Shown here in pieces: positions 14,106-22,000 of a stretch of DNA of 25,987 nt. This DNA comes from an uncultured Desulfobulbaceae bacterium. GTDB lineage: Bacteria; Desulfobacterota; Desulfobulbia; Desulfobulbales; Desulfobulbaceae. The stretch's first letter is position 1. Each line of letters opens with the position of its first letter. The stretch is from NCBI GenBank assembly GCA_945787305.1, contig CALZIH010000004.1, positions 1-25,987 on the forward strand, written 5' to 3'. The notes beneath the pieces are model-generated. The model did no database searches, was not told the origin of the DNA, and worked only from the letters and a program-made list of their open reading frames with translations. Both the position numbers and the translations under genes were made by a program.

Positions 14106-15452
14106 TTAGCGAATAAGATACTCCCAGAGTGGGCCGGTGAATCCTCGGTTATGCAGTTTATCGACAATTGATGCGCTATCGGCTCCGCCGGAACCAATAA
14201 TCCAGTTGATTCGTTTGTCGGCATGTTGTGTAACAAGAGCTTCGATGGTTTCACGGTCAATGTCGTCAGCCTCATAATAAACAGGCTTCAGCATATTGGT
14301 TTCCCGGGTTATTTTTCCCTCTGCAAGTGCGATGTCAAAAAGAGGGGTTCGAGGATAGATTCTGATGCCGATGAAAAAGAACAGGGCTGCTTTATCGAGA
14401 TATTCTATGTTCTCAAGGCTTTCTTTGATCGTTGACGTCGACTCTCCCGGCCCCCCCATGAGCATGTAATGGGCCACATGGAGGCCTGCCCCTCGGGCCT
14501 GTCTGTGGGCTGCAAAAACATCCGCTGCCCGAAAGGGTTTGCGGTAGGATTGCAGCATTCTGTCGGCAAGAGACTCGGTTCCGAACTCCACATGTTTGAG
14601 ACCGGCATCCTTCATGATGGTGAAATAATCCCCAGGCAGCCTGACCGGAGCAAAAAATCCACCCCAGGGAATGGTGATGCCGATCCTGCGAAAGGCCTTG
14701 CCTACTTCCAGGCTGTGGTTGATGTCTGAATTAAAGGCAGAGTCGGTGATGAAGAAATATTGCGCACCAGCCTCCTGCAGGCGCAAGGCCGTTCGGGCCA
14801 CCTCGTCCGGTTCCGAAAGGCGATGTTTGCCACCTTCAATATGGGGGTAAGGGCAGTAAATGCAGCGAAATGAACATCCCCGTTTGGTTTGTAGGTTCAA
14901 CATGCTCCCCTTGTCCAGGTAGAACCGGTAGTGGGGAAAGCTACTGCCGAACTCTCTTCTCAAGCTTCCGTTCCATGGCGGCGGGATTGTCTCATGAACC
15001 TCAGCCGCAAGCACTCCGGGCAGGTTTTTTCCATCCTCGCCTTTTTCCAGGGCATCCACGAGCAGACGGAATCGTTCCCCTTCGCCGATAATGCCGTAAT
15101 CCACCTGAAGGGCGGCAAAGACTTTTTCGGGCATAATGGTAAACCCACTGCCGCCACAAACAATGATCGCCGCACTGCGCCTGCGTAGCCACGCAACCAG
15201 TTCCTGGTACTCCTTGATAAAGTAGAGCGGGTCACCGGCTTCGGTATTATCAATATTTCGACAGGATAGGCCAATGATTTCCGGGGAAAATCCCTGTAAG
15301 ATCAGATCGAGCTCATCCCGGTTTACTATATTCATGTCCGCTATCTGCACCTGGTGGCGGTCGGAAACAGCACCGGCCACATAATCAAGACCTATGGGAT
15401 ATACAGGGTAGGGAACCGAGAGTGTATTGGGAGAGATGAGCAGGATCTTCAA
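14106..15452 (-). CDS. B12-binding-domain radical SAM enzyme
   Basis: About 448 residues from the TTG at 15452. The N-terminal ~150 residues (KILLISPNT, PIGLDYVAGAV, IIGLSCR, VCGGSGFT, YGIIGEGE) form a cobalamin-binding Rossmann-like domain. CSFRCIYC follows with the CxxxCxxC cluster motif (Cys193, 197, 200 from this start). Members of this class methylate unactivated carbons or perform ring chemistry with SAM and cobalamin; BchE and HpnP are examples. TTG at 15452 gives the canonical MKILLISPN start and a TTGA overlap with the ketosynthase stop, copying the TTGA junction at 17620-17623. An ATG at 15482 would add ten atypical residues. It is the last gene of the ACP/KS-CLF/radical SAM unit, and the substrate is probably acyl-ACP or its product. 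Confidence 0.9.
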   Translation of the reverse strand: MKILLISPNTLSVPYPVYPIGLDYVAGAVSDRHQVQIADMNIVNRDELDLILQGFSPEIIGLSCRNIDNTEAGDPLYFIKEYQELVAWLRRRSAAIIVCGGSGFTIMPEKVFAALQVDYGIIGEGERFRLLVDALEKGEDGKNLPGVLAAEVHETIPPPWNGSLRREFGSSFPHYRFYLDKGSMLNLQTKRGCSFRCIYCPYPHIEGGKHRLSEPDEVARTALRLQEAGAQYFFITDSAFNSDINHSLEVGKAFRRIGITIPWGGFFAPVRLPGDYFTIMKDAGLKHVEFGTESLADRMLQSYRKPFRAADVFAAHRQARGAGLHVAHYMLMGGPGESTSTIKESLENIEYLDKAALFFFIGIRIYPRTPLFDIALAEGKITRETNMLKPVYYEADDIDRETIEALVTQHADKRINWIIGSGGADSASIVDKLHNRGFTGPLWEYLIR

Positions 15453-17623
15453 GGGCGGATAAACTCCATGGCCGTAATGCATTTGCCCAGGCCGAGAACA
15501 AGTATTTTTTTATTCGCAAGCGGCAGGTCTTTCTCCTTGGTTAATGCTGCCGGCACCTTACCGTGTTCAAGAAAGGATGTCGCTATAGTTGCAGCAACAG
15601 CGGAGGCGGATGCAAACTCGCCGGTAAGGGAGCGGTAGCGGATAACGGGCGCAGTGTTTCCTGTCCGGGTAAGGAACTGGTGCAGCTGTGCCTCTCCGTC
15701 TTCTTTTACGGCAGCAGGAATACCGGCAAGGATCAGACCGCAGTCTTCCTCGATCTGCCCTTCTCCTTTGGTCCAGGCAATAAGTGCGGCAATCGCATCA
15801 TCCGCCCTGTGGCTTGCGTAAAAAGGTACCCTGACCCTGCATCGGTCCTCTTCTGTCTTTCGACTGACAACAAAGGCCCCGCCACCGTCGGCAAGGGGTG
15901 TGTCGGCAGCAATGGAAGGATCAAGCAGCGGCGAAAAATGTGTATGGCCCTCATCGGCGCCTAAGACGAAGGCGGATTGATCCGAACCCTTAATCAGGAG
16001 ATCTGCTGCAAGCAGAGCCTGGGCAAAGGAGTCGTCACCGCCGCTGGTGGTGATGTTGGCTCCTGTGGCAGCGAACATGATGGCAATCTGACCGGCCGGT
16101 CCATTGTGGACGGAGCCGACAAAATCCGTGGGGCTGGGAAATTGCTCCTTCGATTCATTCAGGCGATCGAGAAAATCATAGGTTTCTGAAAGTGCGCCCC
16201 AGCCGGTGCCCATAAAGACGGCAGATGGGGCGTGGGCAAGACCGGAATCTTCATGGGCGGCCAGTGCCAGTGCCAGTGCCATGCGGGGTAAACGTTTGAG
16301 ACGGCGGATTGTTCGGGGTGGCAGGTTTTCGGATATCAACTCAAGGGGAGCCATTCCACCAACAGAATCGCCTTGCAAAAGTCGAGTTATGGTGGCTGCT
16401 TGGCCACCGGCTCCGCTCAGGCAACCGGTGCCGTGGATGGTCAGCCACTGTTCTTTGGGTTTTTGTAGAGTAGATGTTGAAGCAGAGGCACGAGGTTTAC
16501 CTATGACCAGGCTGCCGTTATTACCACCGAAACCAAAAGAATTGGAAAGGACGGTTGTTACCTCTTGCCTGACGGGGTGTGGTAGCGGCTGCAAACCAAG
16601 AGCGGGATCAGGCTCATGACAGCCAGTGTTGGCTGGGATCAGGTTCTGGGAAACGGAAATCGCTGCTATCACAGCCTCTATGGCCCCGGCCGCTGCAAGG
16701 CTGTGTCCTGTTGCTCCTTTTATGGAAGAAAGAGGCGGGGGGACGGTAAAAAGGTTGAGGACGGCTTTGGATTCGGCCTGATCGTTTTCCCTGGTGCCGG
16801 TACCGTGGAGATTGATGTAGTCGATTTCGGCCGGTAGCCGGTTGGCATCTTTAAGCGCATTTTCCATGGCAACAAAAGCACCGTTCCCATCCGGGTGCGG
16901 AGCGGCCGGATGATAGGCATCGCAGGAAAGGCCTGCTCCGAGCAGTTCCGCATAGGGTTCTTCTTCGGGGTCTCGGGTAGTTAACAGCAGCATGGCCGCT
17001 CCTTCAGCGACGGCCATGCCCTGTCGGTTACTATCCAAGGGCCTGCAGCCGTCACGGTCGACAAGTTGCAGTGAATGAAACCCGAAATACGTCAAGCGGC
17101 AGAGGGAATCAACACCGCCGGCCAGAACCTGTTCCGCTTTACCTGCTCGGAGCATTTCCAGGGCCAGGCTGATCGCGACTGCCCCAGAGGAACAGGCCGT
17201 GGAAACGGTAAGCAGCGGGCCGCTGCAGTGGTATTGTTGGCCAAGGTCCTCAGCAACAGTGGTTAAACCGTGATACTTGTAGAATGTTTTGTTCTGTTCC
17301 TTTTTTCTTAGGAGTTGTTCCGTGGTCAGAATGCCGCCGGTAGTGGTACCGACAATGACTGCATCAGGGGGGAGGTTGCAACCTGACATGGCCTGATCTG
17401 CTGCAATCCTGGCCAGGTGATGGGTTCGGGGAAGGGGTCCGGGATTTATCTCCTGGTCGATCTGACCTACCGGCAGAGGATCACTCCCCTGGAGCAGAGA
17501 AAAGAGCTGCAAGGGGCCGATAGCGGTATTATTTTCACGTAGCGCTTTCTCTGTGGCCGGGAGCCCGGATCCGAGAGGGCTGATAATACCGATACCGACA
17601 ATGTAGACAGGGGATAGCGTCAA
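15449..17623 (-). CDS. ketosynthase fused to a chain-length-factor-like domain (KS-CLF)
   Basis: 724 residues in two parts. Residues ~1-377 are a complete ketosynthase: Cys144 in VSTACSSG, His273 in LHGTGT, His307 in KGATGHSLAAAGA and the NSFGFGGNN loop. A short Ser/Thr/Lys linker (~378-394) leads to residues ~395-724, which resemble the 'beta-ketoacyl synthase-like, N-terminal' domain (PF13723) seen in the chain-length-factor partner ApeC of aryl-polyene clusters. There the active cysteine position reads TTSGGDDSF, so this half is catalytically dead. In aryl-polyene synthesis KS and CLF are separate proteins forming a heterodimer; here they are one chain. It begins with TTG in a TTGA overlap with the ACP gene, ensuring coupled synthesis. 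It is likely the main chain-building enzyme. Confidence 0.9.
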   Translation of the reverse strand: MTLSPVYIVGIGIISPLGSGLPATEKALRENNTAIGPLQLFSLLQGSDPLPVGQIDQEINPGPLPRTHHLARIAADQAMSGCNLPPDAVIVGTTTGGILTTEQLLRKKEQNKTFYKYHGLTTVAEDLGQQYHCSGPLLTVSTACSSGAVAISLALEMLRAGKAEQVLAGGVDSLCRLTYFGFHSLQLVDRDGCRPLDSNRQGMAVAEGAAMLLLTTRDPEEEPYAELLGAGLSCDAYHPAAPHPDGNGAFVAMENALKDANRLPAEIDYINLHGTGTRENDQAESKAVLNLFTVPPPLSSIKGATGHSLAAAGAIEAVIAAISVSQNLIPANTGCHEPDPALGLQPLPHPVRQEVTTVLSNSFGFGGNNGSLVIGKPRASASTSTLQKPKEQWLTIHGTGCLSGAGGQAATITRLLQGDSVGGMAPLELISENLPPRTIRRLKRLPRMALALALAAHEDSGLAHAPSAVFMGTGWGALSETYDFLDRLNESKEQFPSPTDFVGSVHNGPAGQIAIMFAATGANITTSGGDDSFAQALLAADLLIKGSDQSAFVLGADEGHTHFSPLLDPSIAADTPLADGGGAFVVSRKTEEDRCRVRVPFYASHRADDAIAALIAWTKGEGQIEEDCGLILAGIPAAVKEDGEAQLHQFLTRTGNTAPVIRYRSLTGEFASASAVAATIATSFLEHGKVPAALTKEKDLPLANKKILVLGLGKCITAMEFIRP

Positions 17624-17886
17624 GCCGAGTGACCGGTTCTGGTTTCGTTAATATATTCAGCCAGAGCTTTTAAGCTTGAAAACACCTTCTCTCCCACTTC
17701 CTGGCTGTTAATTACTACGCCATAATCCTTTTCGACCATGACCACCATTTCCAGTACATCAATGGAATCGATTCCGAGGTCACCGCCCACCAGCTGAGCG
17801 TCTTCGTTCATGTCTTCCGGTTGTATGTCGGTAAGGTTGAGAATATCAATCAGCTTGATTTTGAGCTCTTCAGTTAATGTGTTCAT
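17620..17886 (-). CDS. acyl carrier protein (KS-CLF partner)
   Basis: 88 residues with LGIDSIDVLEMVV; Ser41 is the expected phosphopantetheine site. The GGDLGIDSIDVLE form is that of ACPs in aryl-polyene and related type II clusters. It is first in the leftward unit, overlaps the KS-CLF gene by TTGA, and is therefore the most probable carrier during chain building. An A-rich stretch (AAAAAAAAGAC) lies just before the ATG and a GGA further up, so the ribosome site is weak. Transcription would start in the divergent region at 17887-18041. Confidence 0.93.
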   Translation of the reverse strand: MNTLTEELKIKLIDILNLTDIQPEDMNEDAQLVGGDLGIDSIDVLEMVVMVEKDYGVVINSQEVGEKVFSSLKALAEYINETRTGHSA

Positions 17887-18041
17887 GTCTTTTTTTTGTT
17901 TCCGGCTATACCTTTGTCGAGGTTTGTGCTAATGAAGCTTCAGTAAATATTGATATATATAATGACTCTATCAGGTTGTCATCAGATTTGGCAGCAAATT
18001 CATGAAATGCCGTGTCTGGGTCCCTTTGCACAAGATATTCC
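17887..18041. promoter_or_regulatory. divergent intergenic region between ACP and dehydratase genes
   Basis: 155 bases separate the start of the leftward ACP/KS-CLF unit from the rightward operon. The centre (about 17946-17966) is strongly AT-rich, with TATATATAAT near the plus-strand position of a -10 box, and must hold promoters for one or both directions. No clear paired -35/-10 for either strand and no obvious operator could be fixed by eye. Confidence 0.4.
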
Positions 18042-18485
18042 ATGAACGTACCACAACTTTCCGAACTGACGCTTGAGGATCTCCTTCCGCATCGCGGCAA
18101 CATGCTGTTTATCGATGAGGCCCTTGAGGTTGATAGTACCCATGCGCTCACCCGTTCAATTGTCAGAAAAACCTGGCCACTCTCCTCTCAGCGAGGTGTC
18201 CGTCCTTTGATTCTTGTTGAATTGGCGGCCCAGGCTGCCGGTGTTTGTAATGGTTGGGACAGAATACAGACTCAAGGGCTGGATTCGGAGCAAATGGGCT
18301 GGCTGGTGGCCATAAAGAAGGCGGATTTTTTTATTGATTACCTGCCGTTTGGCAGCGTAGTCCTTGCCAGGGCCGAGAATACATATAGCTTTGCAAATTT
18401 ACGGGAGGTGTCCTGTGAGCTGTGGATGGAGGATGAACTTATCGGTAAAACCACGTTGCAACTTTTTCAGGCAAATGAACAATGA
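18042..18485 (+). CDS. ApeP/ApeI-like hotdog 3-hydroxyacyl-ACP dehydratase
   Basis: 147 residues from the ATG at 18042; a GTG at 18012 would add ten unlikely residues. LEDLLPHRGNMLFIDE carries the active histidine (His17) in the PHRxxML form typical of this branch of FabZ-like proteins, and LILVELAAQAAGV supplies the acidic residue (Glu60). The protein dehydrates beta-hydroxyacyl-ACP; homologues work in pairs in aryl-polyene assembly. It opens the rightward operon. Its stop codon (18483-18485) is the first copy of the AATGA target repeat of an inserted tandem element. Before insertion it would have overlapped the ketoreductase start by ATGA. Confidence 0.85.
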   Translation: MNVPQLSELTLEDLLPHRGNMLFIDEALEVDSTHALTRSIVRKTWPLSSQRGVRPLILVELAAQAAGVCNGWDRIQTQGLDSEQMGWLVAIKKADFFIDYLPFGSVVLARAENTYSFANLREVSCELWMEDELIGKTTLQLFQANEQ

Positions 18486-18592
18486 TGAACTCGCAAAAAG
18501 GCGAAAACGACATTTGCACTGTAAGGAAACACAGCGACTTATGGCCTTTCCGCCGTCGGTGGTGAGGCTTTTTACGACACCGACCACAATGA
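18481..18592 (+). mobile_element. MITE family A, copy 3 (102 bp), AATGA on both sides
   Basis: The element runs 18486-18587, with AATGA at 18481-18485 and 18588-18592. It begins TGAACTCGCAAAAAGGCG and ends GGCTTTTTACGACACCGACCAC. Compared with copies 1 and 2 the left end has lost a few bases (TGAACTC for TGATGGACTC) and the right end gained CAC. It stands head-to-tail with copy 4. The dehydratase stop codon is formed within its left target repeat. Confidence 0.8.
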
Positions 18593-18701
18593 TGAACTCG
18601 CAAAAAGTCCTAAACGCCGTTTGCACTGCACATAAATATAAATACAATGAGTACCTTTCCACCGTCGGTGGCGAGGTTTTTTACGACATCGACCACAATG
18701 A
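18588..18701 (+). mobile_element. MITE family A, copy 4 (104 bp), AATGA on both sides
   Basis: The element runs 18593-18696 and is the second tandem unit, with AATGA at 18588-18592 and 18697-18701. It begins TGAACTCGCAAAAAGTCC and ends GAGGTTTTTTACGACATCG plus ACCAC. It differs from copy 3 at many positions (for instance GCACATAAATATAAATACAA in its centre), so the tandem state is either old or arose from two insertions. The final AATGA supplies the ATG of the ketoreductase. Confidence 0.8.
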
Positions 18702-19435
18702 CAGCAGAAAATAAAGACCAGACAGCCATAGTTACCGGCGGCAGCAAGGGGATCGGCAGGGCGATTTGCATAGAATTGGCCCGAGCCGGGTATTACATAG
18801 TCGTCAACTACATGCATGATAACAAGGGTGCTGAGCAGACCCTGGCAATTGTAGAAAATGAAGGCGGCCGGGGCGAGATATATCAATTTGATGTCAGGGA
18901 CGACCAGATTGCTGAAAGGGTCATTGATGATATTGGCAAGCGGCAGGGCAGCATAGACGTCCTGGTCAACAACGCCGGTATTATTGCCGACGGTCTTTTT
19001 ATGATGATGCCCCCGGCTAACTGGCATTCGGTTATCGACACCAGCCTGCATGGGTTTTACAATATGACCCGTCCGGTATTGGAAAACATGGTGCGGCAGC
19101 GAAGTGGCGCTATCGTCTCCATTTCATCTGCCGCATCCCTGATGGCCAACAGGGGACAGGCAAACTACTCGGCAGCCAAGGCAGGATTAAACGCTGCCAG
19201 CAGGGCGGTTGCCTCGGAAGTTGCCCGTCTCGGCATCCGGGTCAATGTGGTCGCCCCAGGGTTGATCGAAACGGATATGATTGAAGCCGCTCCGAAAGAA
19301 CATATTAAAAATATGATTCCCATGGCCCGGATCGGCAAGCCGGAGGAGGTGGCGAAGGTTGTTGGCTTTCTCTGCTCTGATGCTTCTTCGTATATAACCG
19401 GGCAGGTTCTTTCGGTGAATGGAGGAATGTTTTAG
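18698..19435 (+). CDS. FabG-type 3-ketoacyl-ACP reductase (SDR)
   Basis: 245 residues. GGSKGIG (residues 14-20) binds the nicotinamide cofactor and NNAG (91-94) is the next SDR motif. Ser144, Tyr157 (in YSAAK) and Lys161 are the catalytic residues, and the end, SSYITGQVLSVNGGMF, is that of FabG proteins. It reduces beta-ketoacyl-ACP, probably with NADPH, and is the only ketoreductase in the window. I start at ATG 18698, which gives MTAENKDQTAIVTGG. An ATG at 18647 would prepend 17 residues (MSTFPPSVARFF...) translated from the inserted repeat. Neither start has a good ribosome site, because the insertion replaced what should have been translational coupling to the dehydratase. The stop overlaps the next gene's GTG by one base. 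Confidence 0.93.
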   Translation: MTAENKDQTAIVTGGSKGIGRAICIELARAGYYIVVNYMHDNKGAEQTLAIVENEGGRGEIYQFDVRDDQIAERVIDDIGKRQGSIDVLVNNAGIIADGLFMMMPPANWHSVIDTSLHGFYNMTRPVLENMVRQRSGAIVSISSAASLMANRGQANYSAAKAGLNAASRAVASEVARLGIRVNVVAPGLIETDMIEAAPKEHIKNMIPMARIGKPEEVAKVVGFLCSDASSYITGQVLSVNGGMF

Positions 19436-20037
19436 TGAAAGGTTTGCTAGGCATCGGTGCGGTTTTTGCGTTTTTCCTGTTTGGCCTTATTGAGGTTCTG
19501 GCCGTGGAGCGAGTCCCACAAACCGATTTTCGGCTGCAGTCAGTTCAGGCTGATTTCAGCCAGGAAAAACACCTTAAAATTTTGGTCCGGCCTATTTTTT
19601 CTCAGGGGCAGTTTTTCTTTCAGGCACCAGGGTCCCTGCGCTGGGAGTACAAGGATCCAATTCACTCTATCTTGCTGATGCATGGCGGTAAGATCAGGAA
19701 GTTTATTGATAGAAATGGCCGGCTGGTTGAAGACAGGGGAATGCGTCTTGATGCGATGCAGGTTGTCCTTGGTGAAATCAGCGGCTGGCTTGAAGGGAAA
19801 TTTACCGATAACGCAACCTTTAGGACAAGCTTCATTAACGAGCAGACCATTCTTCTGACCCCGAAGGAAGCGTCACTTGAAGCCTATATCAGCAGCATTG
19901 AACTCAAACTTGCCGATCAACGCGGTCTTCTTCGCTCTGTGACTATTTTTGAAGGACCTGATTCCTTTACCAGGCTGCTCTTTTCCAACACCGTTTTGAA
20001 CCAGTCGATACCAGTGGAAATCTTTTCAGTGCCGTGA
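19435..20037 (+). CDS. LolA-like periplasmic lipoprotein/lipid carrier
   Basis: 200 residues from GTG 19435, with GGAGG about 10 bases upstream. Residues 1-23 are a signal peptide (hydrophobic core, AVFAFFLFGLIEVLA). The mature chain has the LolA pattern: SVQADFSQEKHLKILVRPIFSQGQFFF, then GSLRWEYKDP (LolA typically has P-x-x-x-R-W-E/x-Y), and a strand-rich remainder. LolA proteins form a half-barrel that holds acyl chains in the periplasm. LolA paralogues in aryl-polyene and flexirubin clusters are thought to move the polyene lipid to the outer membrane. It overlaps both neighbours (TAGTG; GTGA). Confidence 0.85.
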   Translation: MKGLLGIGAVFAFFLFGLIEVLAVERVPQTDFRLQSVQADFSQEKHLKILVRPIFSQGQFFFQAPGSLRWEYKDPIHSILLMHGGKIRKFIDRNGRLVEDRGMRLDAMQVVLGEISGWLEGKFTDNATFRTSFINEQTILLTPKEASLEAYISSIELKLADQRGLLRSVTIFEGPDSFTRLLFSNTVLNQSIPVEIFSVP

Positions 20038-20708
20038 AACGTTCTTCAGTCTGTCTTGTAATGTTGTTGTTTATTCTCACCTCCTGTGCTGTGGTAAAAC
20101 CACAGCGATTGCCGCAACTCGTTGCCGAGCAACCCGTGTCCCAAAATACGGAAGAGAAGAAGGTTTGTGCATCAGTCTATCCCGCCGGCCGGTGGCAGTT
20201 TATCCATTCCATTGAATTTTCAATGGCCGACGGTCCAGGGAGTACGGTGGTCGGCGTTACCGTGCTGGGAGAGGATAAAATCAGAAGTGTCCTGATGACC
20301 ATTGAAGGCTTTACCTTGTTTGAGGCACTATATCAGAGTGAATTGGAGGTCTTTCGGGCGGTTCCACCCTTTGACAAGCCGGAATTTGCCGCCGGGCTGA
20401 TGAATGATGTCCAGGCGATATTTCTCCGTCCGCCCGAAAACACTATTCAATACGGGACTCTTGCCAACGGTGTAGCCTGTTGCCGAATGAGAGGGGTTGG
20501 CGGTGCAGTAACAGATGTCCTACCGTTTGGTAACGGCTGCTGGCAGATCAATACCTATAACATTGATATGACAAGGACACGAACCATTATCGCCCGTTCC
20601 TGCAGCAACTCTGGTTCAGATCGTATTCCCGGGGAGCTGGAATTGACAGCCCCCGGTGCAAACGGTTATACCCTGAAAATGACCCTGATAAGCGCAGAAA
20701 AATTATAA
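20034..20708 (+). CDS. lipoprotein, DUF3261-like
   Basis: 224 residues starting at GTG 20034 in a GTGA overlap with the LolA-like gene. The signal ends in the lipobox ILTSC with Cys18 as the lipidation site. The mature protein has a WQFIHSIEFSM...VVGVTVLGEDKIRSVLMTIEGFTLFEALY segment and four further cysteines. A DUF3261-type lipoprotein stands next to LolA in aryl-polyene clusters, and position and the 'EGFTLFEALY' stretch fit that family; I am less sure of the family than of the lipoprotein call. A role as outer-membrane acceptor or anchor for the polyene product is inference. Confidence 0.7.
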   Translation: MKRSSVCLVMLLFILTSCAVVKPQRLPQLVAEQPVSQNTEEKKVCASVYPAGRWQFIHSIEFSMADGPGSTVVGVTVLGEDKIRSVLMTIEGFTLFEALYQSELEVFRAVPPFDKPEFAAGLMNDVQAIFLRPPENTIQYGTLANGVACCRMRGVGGAVTDVLPFGNGCWQINTYNIDMTRTRTIIARSCSNSGSDRIPGELELTAPGANGYTLKMTLISAEKL

Positions 20709-20727
20709 ACCGTCAGAACACATCAAC

Positions 20728-21993
20728 ATGAGATTTAAACTGATATATCCCAGGTGGGCCAAGCTGAGCCGACAGACCGAGTTCCATCTGCCGCCGCATG
20801 GGCCGGTGGTGTTTGCCGCCACCCTGCCCGATGATGTTGATGTCGACTTTGTGGATGAAAATCTGGAAACCATTGATTTTAACGAGCCGGTTGATTTTGT
20901 CGGCATATCCATGATGCTGACCGTCCAGGTCAAGCGGGGCTGGCAGATCGCCGATATTTATCGCAGGAAAGGAATCCAGGTAATTTTTGGCGGTATTGCG
21001 ACCATGCTCCATGCCGAGGAAACAATGGAGCATGCCGATTCCGTGTTTCTCGGTGAGGCAGAGGGCCGGATGGAGCAGGTCCTAGCTGATTTCCGACAGG
21101 GTACCTTGCAGTCTTGTTACAACTTTATCGAACAGCGGCCCGATATTGGAATGGTGGGGCCGGCCCGAAGGGATATTCTCAGTCGAAATCTGTATAACTA
21201 CAAAGGCGTGCAGATGGTTGACCTGGTTCATGCATCCAGGGGTTGTCGTTTCAATTGTTACCCCTGTGCCGTTTCCTATCTTGGCGGGCGGGAATTCAGG
21301 CCACGGCCGATTGACAAGGCGGTGGCCGAAATGGCGCAAATTGATAATAATCGACTCTTTATTGTCGATAACTCCCTGGCTCAGGACACCGAGTGGGAAA
21401 TGGAGCTGTTCCGGGAGATGATACCGCTGAAAAAAAAATGGTGCTCCCATCCCATAGAAGACAAGCCCGAAGTCCTTGACCTGGCCGCTCAGGCAGGGGC
21501 CTGGTACGTGTATCAGGCTGTTTTTGACACCTCGGATTATATCAAGGAGCGGGTCAAGCGCTATCACGACCATGGGATCGGGGTTGAAGGGACCATCTTG
21601 CTGGGGCTTGACAGTCACACCGAAGATTCGATCAAAAAGCTGATTGACTTTCTCCTTGAAATTGAACTTGACCTGGCCGAGTTTACAGTGCTGACGCCCT
21701 TTCCTCATACCAAAGCTTATACGGACTTGAGCCGACAGAACCGTATTTTATCCCATAACTGGGATAATTATTCCGCAGACCGGGTGGTTTACCAGCCAAA
21801 ACATATGAGCGCGGAAAGGCTACAGGAACTTCTTGATTACGCCTGGAACAGCTTTTATCAGGATGAATCGCAGAAAATGAAAATGGTCAAACTGTTCCAG
21901 CAGGTCGTCAAAAAAGAGATGGAAGATAACACCTTCAAGCCAAGGGACAGAACGCTTGCCGGGCGGTCCTTTGGCAAAGATGTGATCAGGTAA
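20728..21993 (+). CDS. B12-binding-type radical SAM enzyme (second)
   Basis: 421 residues. The N-terminal ~120 residues (MRFKLIYPRW, LPPHGPVVFAATLP, VDVDFVDEN, VIFGGIATMLHAEET, ADSVFLGEAEG) have the order of a cobalamin-binding domain. RGCRFNCYPC follows with Cys173, Cys177 and Cys180 for the SAM-cleaving cluster. The 'GG...HxEE...AD.V..GEAE' and 'SRGCxFxC' features are shared with the BchE/HpnP-like group that methylates or cyclises hydrocarbons. It differs greatly from the B12 enzyme at 14106-15452. It starts 20 bases after the lipoprotein and is followed 7 bases later by the ligase, inside the rightward operon. The substrate is unknown; the polyene or lipid product is the natural guess. 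Confidence 0.88.
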   Translation: MRFKLIYPRWAKLSRQTEFHLPPHGPVVFAATLPDDVDVDFVDENLETIDFNEPVDFVGISMMLTVQVKRGWQIADIYRRKGIQVIFGGIATMLHAEETMEHADSVFLGEAEGRMEQVLADFRQGTLQSCYNFIEQRPDIGMVGPARRDILSRNLYNYKGVQMVDLVHASRGCRFNCYPCAVSYLGGREFRPRPIDKAVAEMAQIDNNRLFIVDNSLAQDTEWEMELFREMIPLKKKWCSHPIEDKPEVLDLAAQAGAWYVYQAVFDTSDYIKERVKRYHDHGIGVEGTILLGLDSHTEDSIKKLIDFLLEIELDLAEFTVLTPFPHTKAYTDLSRQNRILSHNWDNYSADRVVYQPKHMSAERLQELLDYAWNSFYQDESQKMKMVKLFQQVVKKEMEDNTFKPRDRTLAGRSFGKDVIR

Positions 21994-22000
21994 GGTGACT

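Noticed and set aside
17906..18151. Minus-strand open frame of 81 codons across the divergent region
   Set aside because: It overlaps the dehydratase coding sequence on the other strand and the likely promoters; the dehydratase frame is clearly the real one.
18481..18701. Possible short CRISPR array (two similar ~105-bp units in tandem)
   Set aside because: The units are long, lack a short constant repeat with variable spacers, and match dispersed copies elsewhere with target duplications; there are no cas genes.
21082..21708. Antisense open frame of 208 codons inside the radical SAM gene
   Set aside because: Shadow of the coding frame, which has the intact CxxxCxxC motif and domain order.
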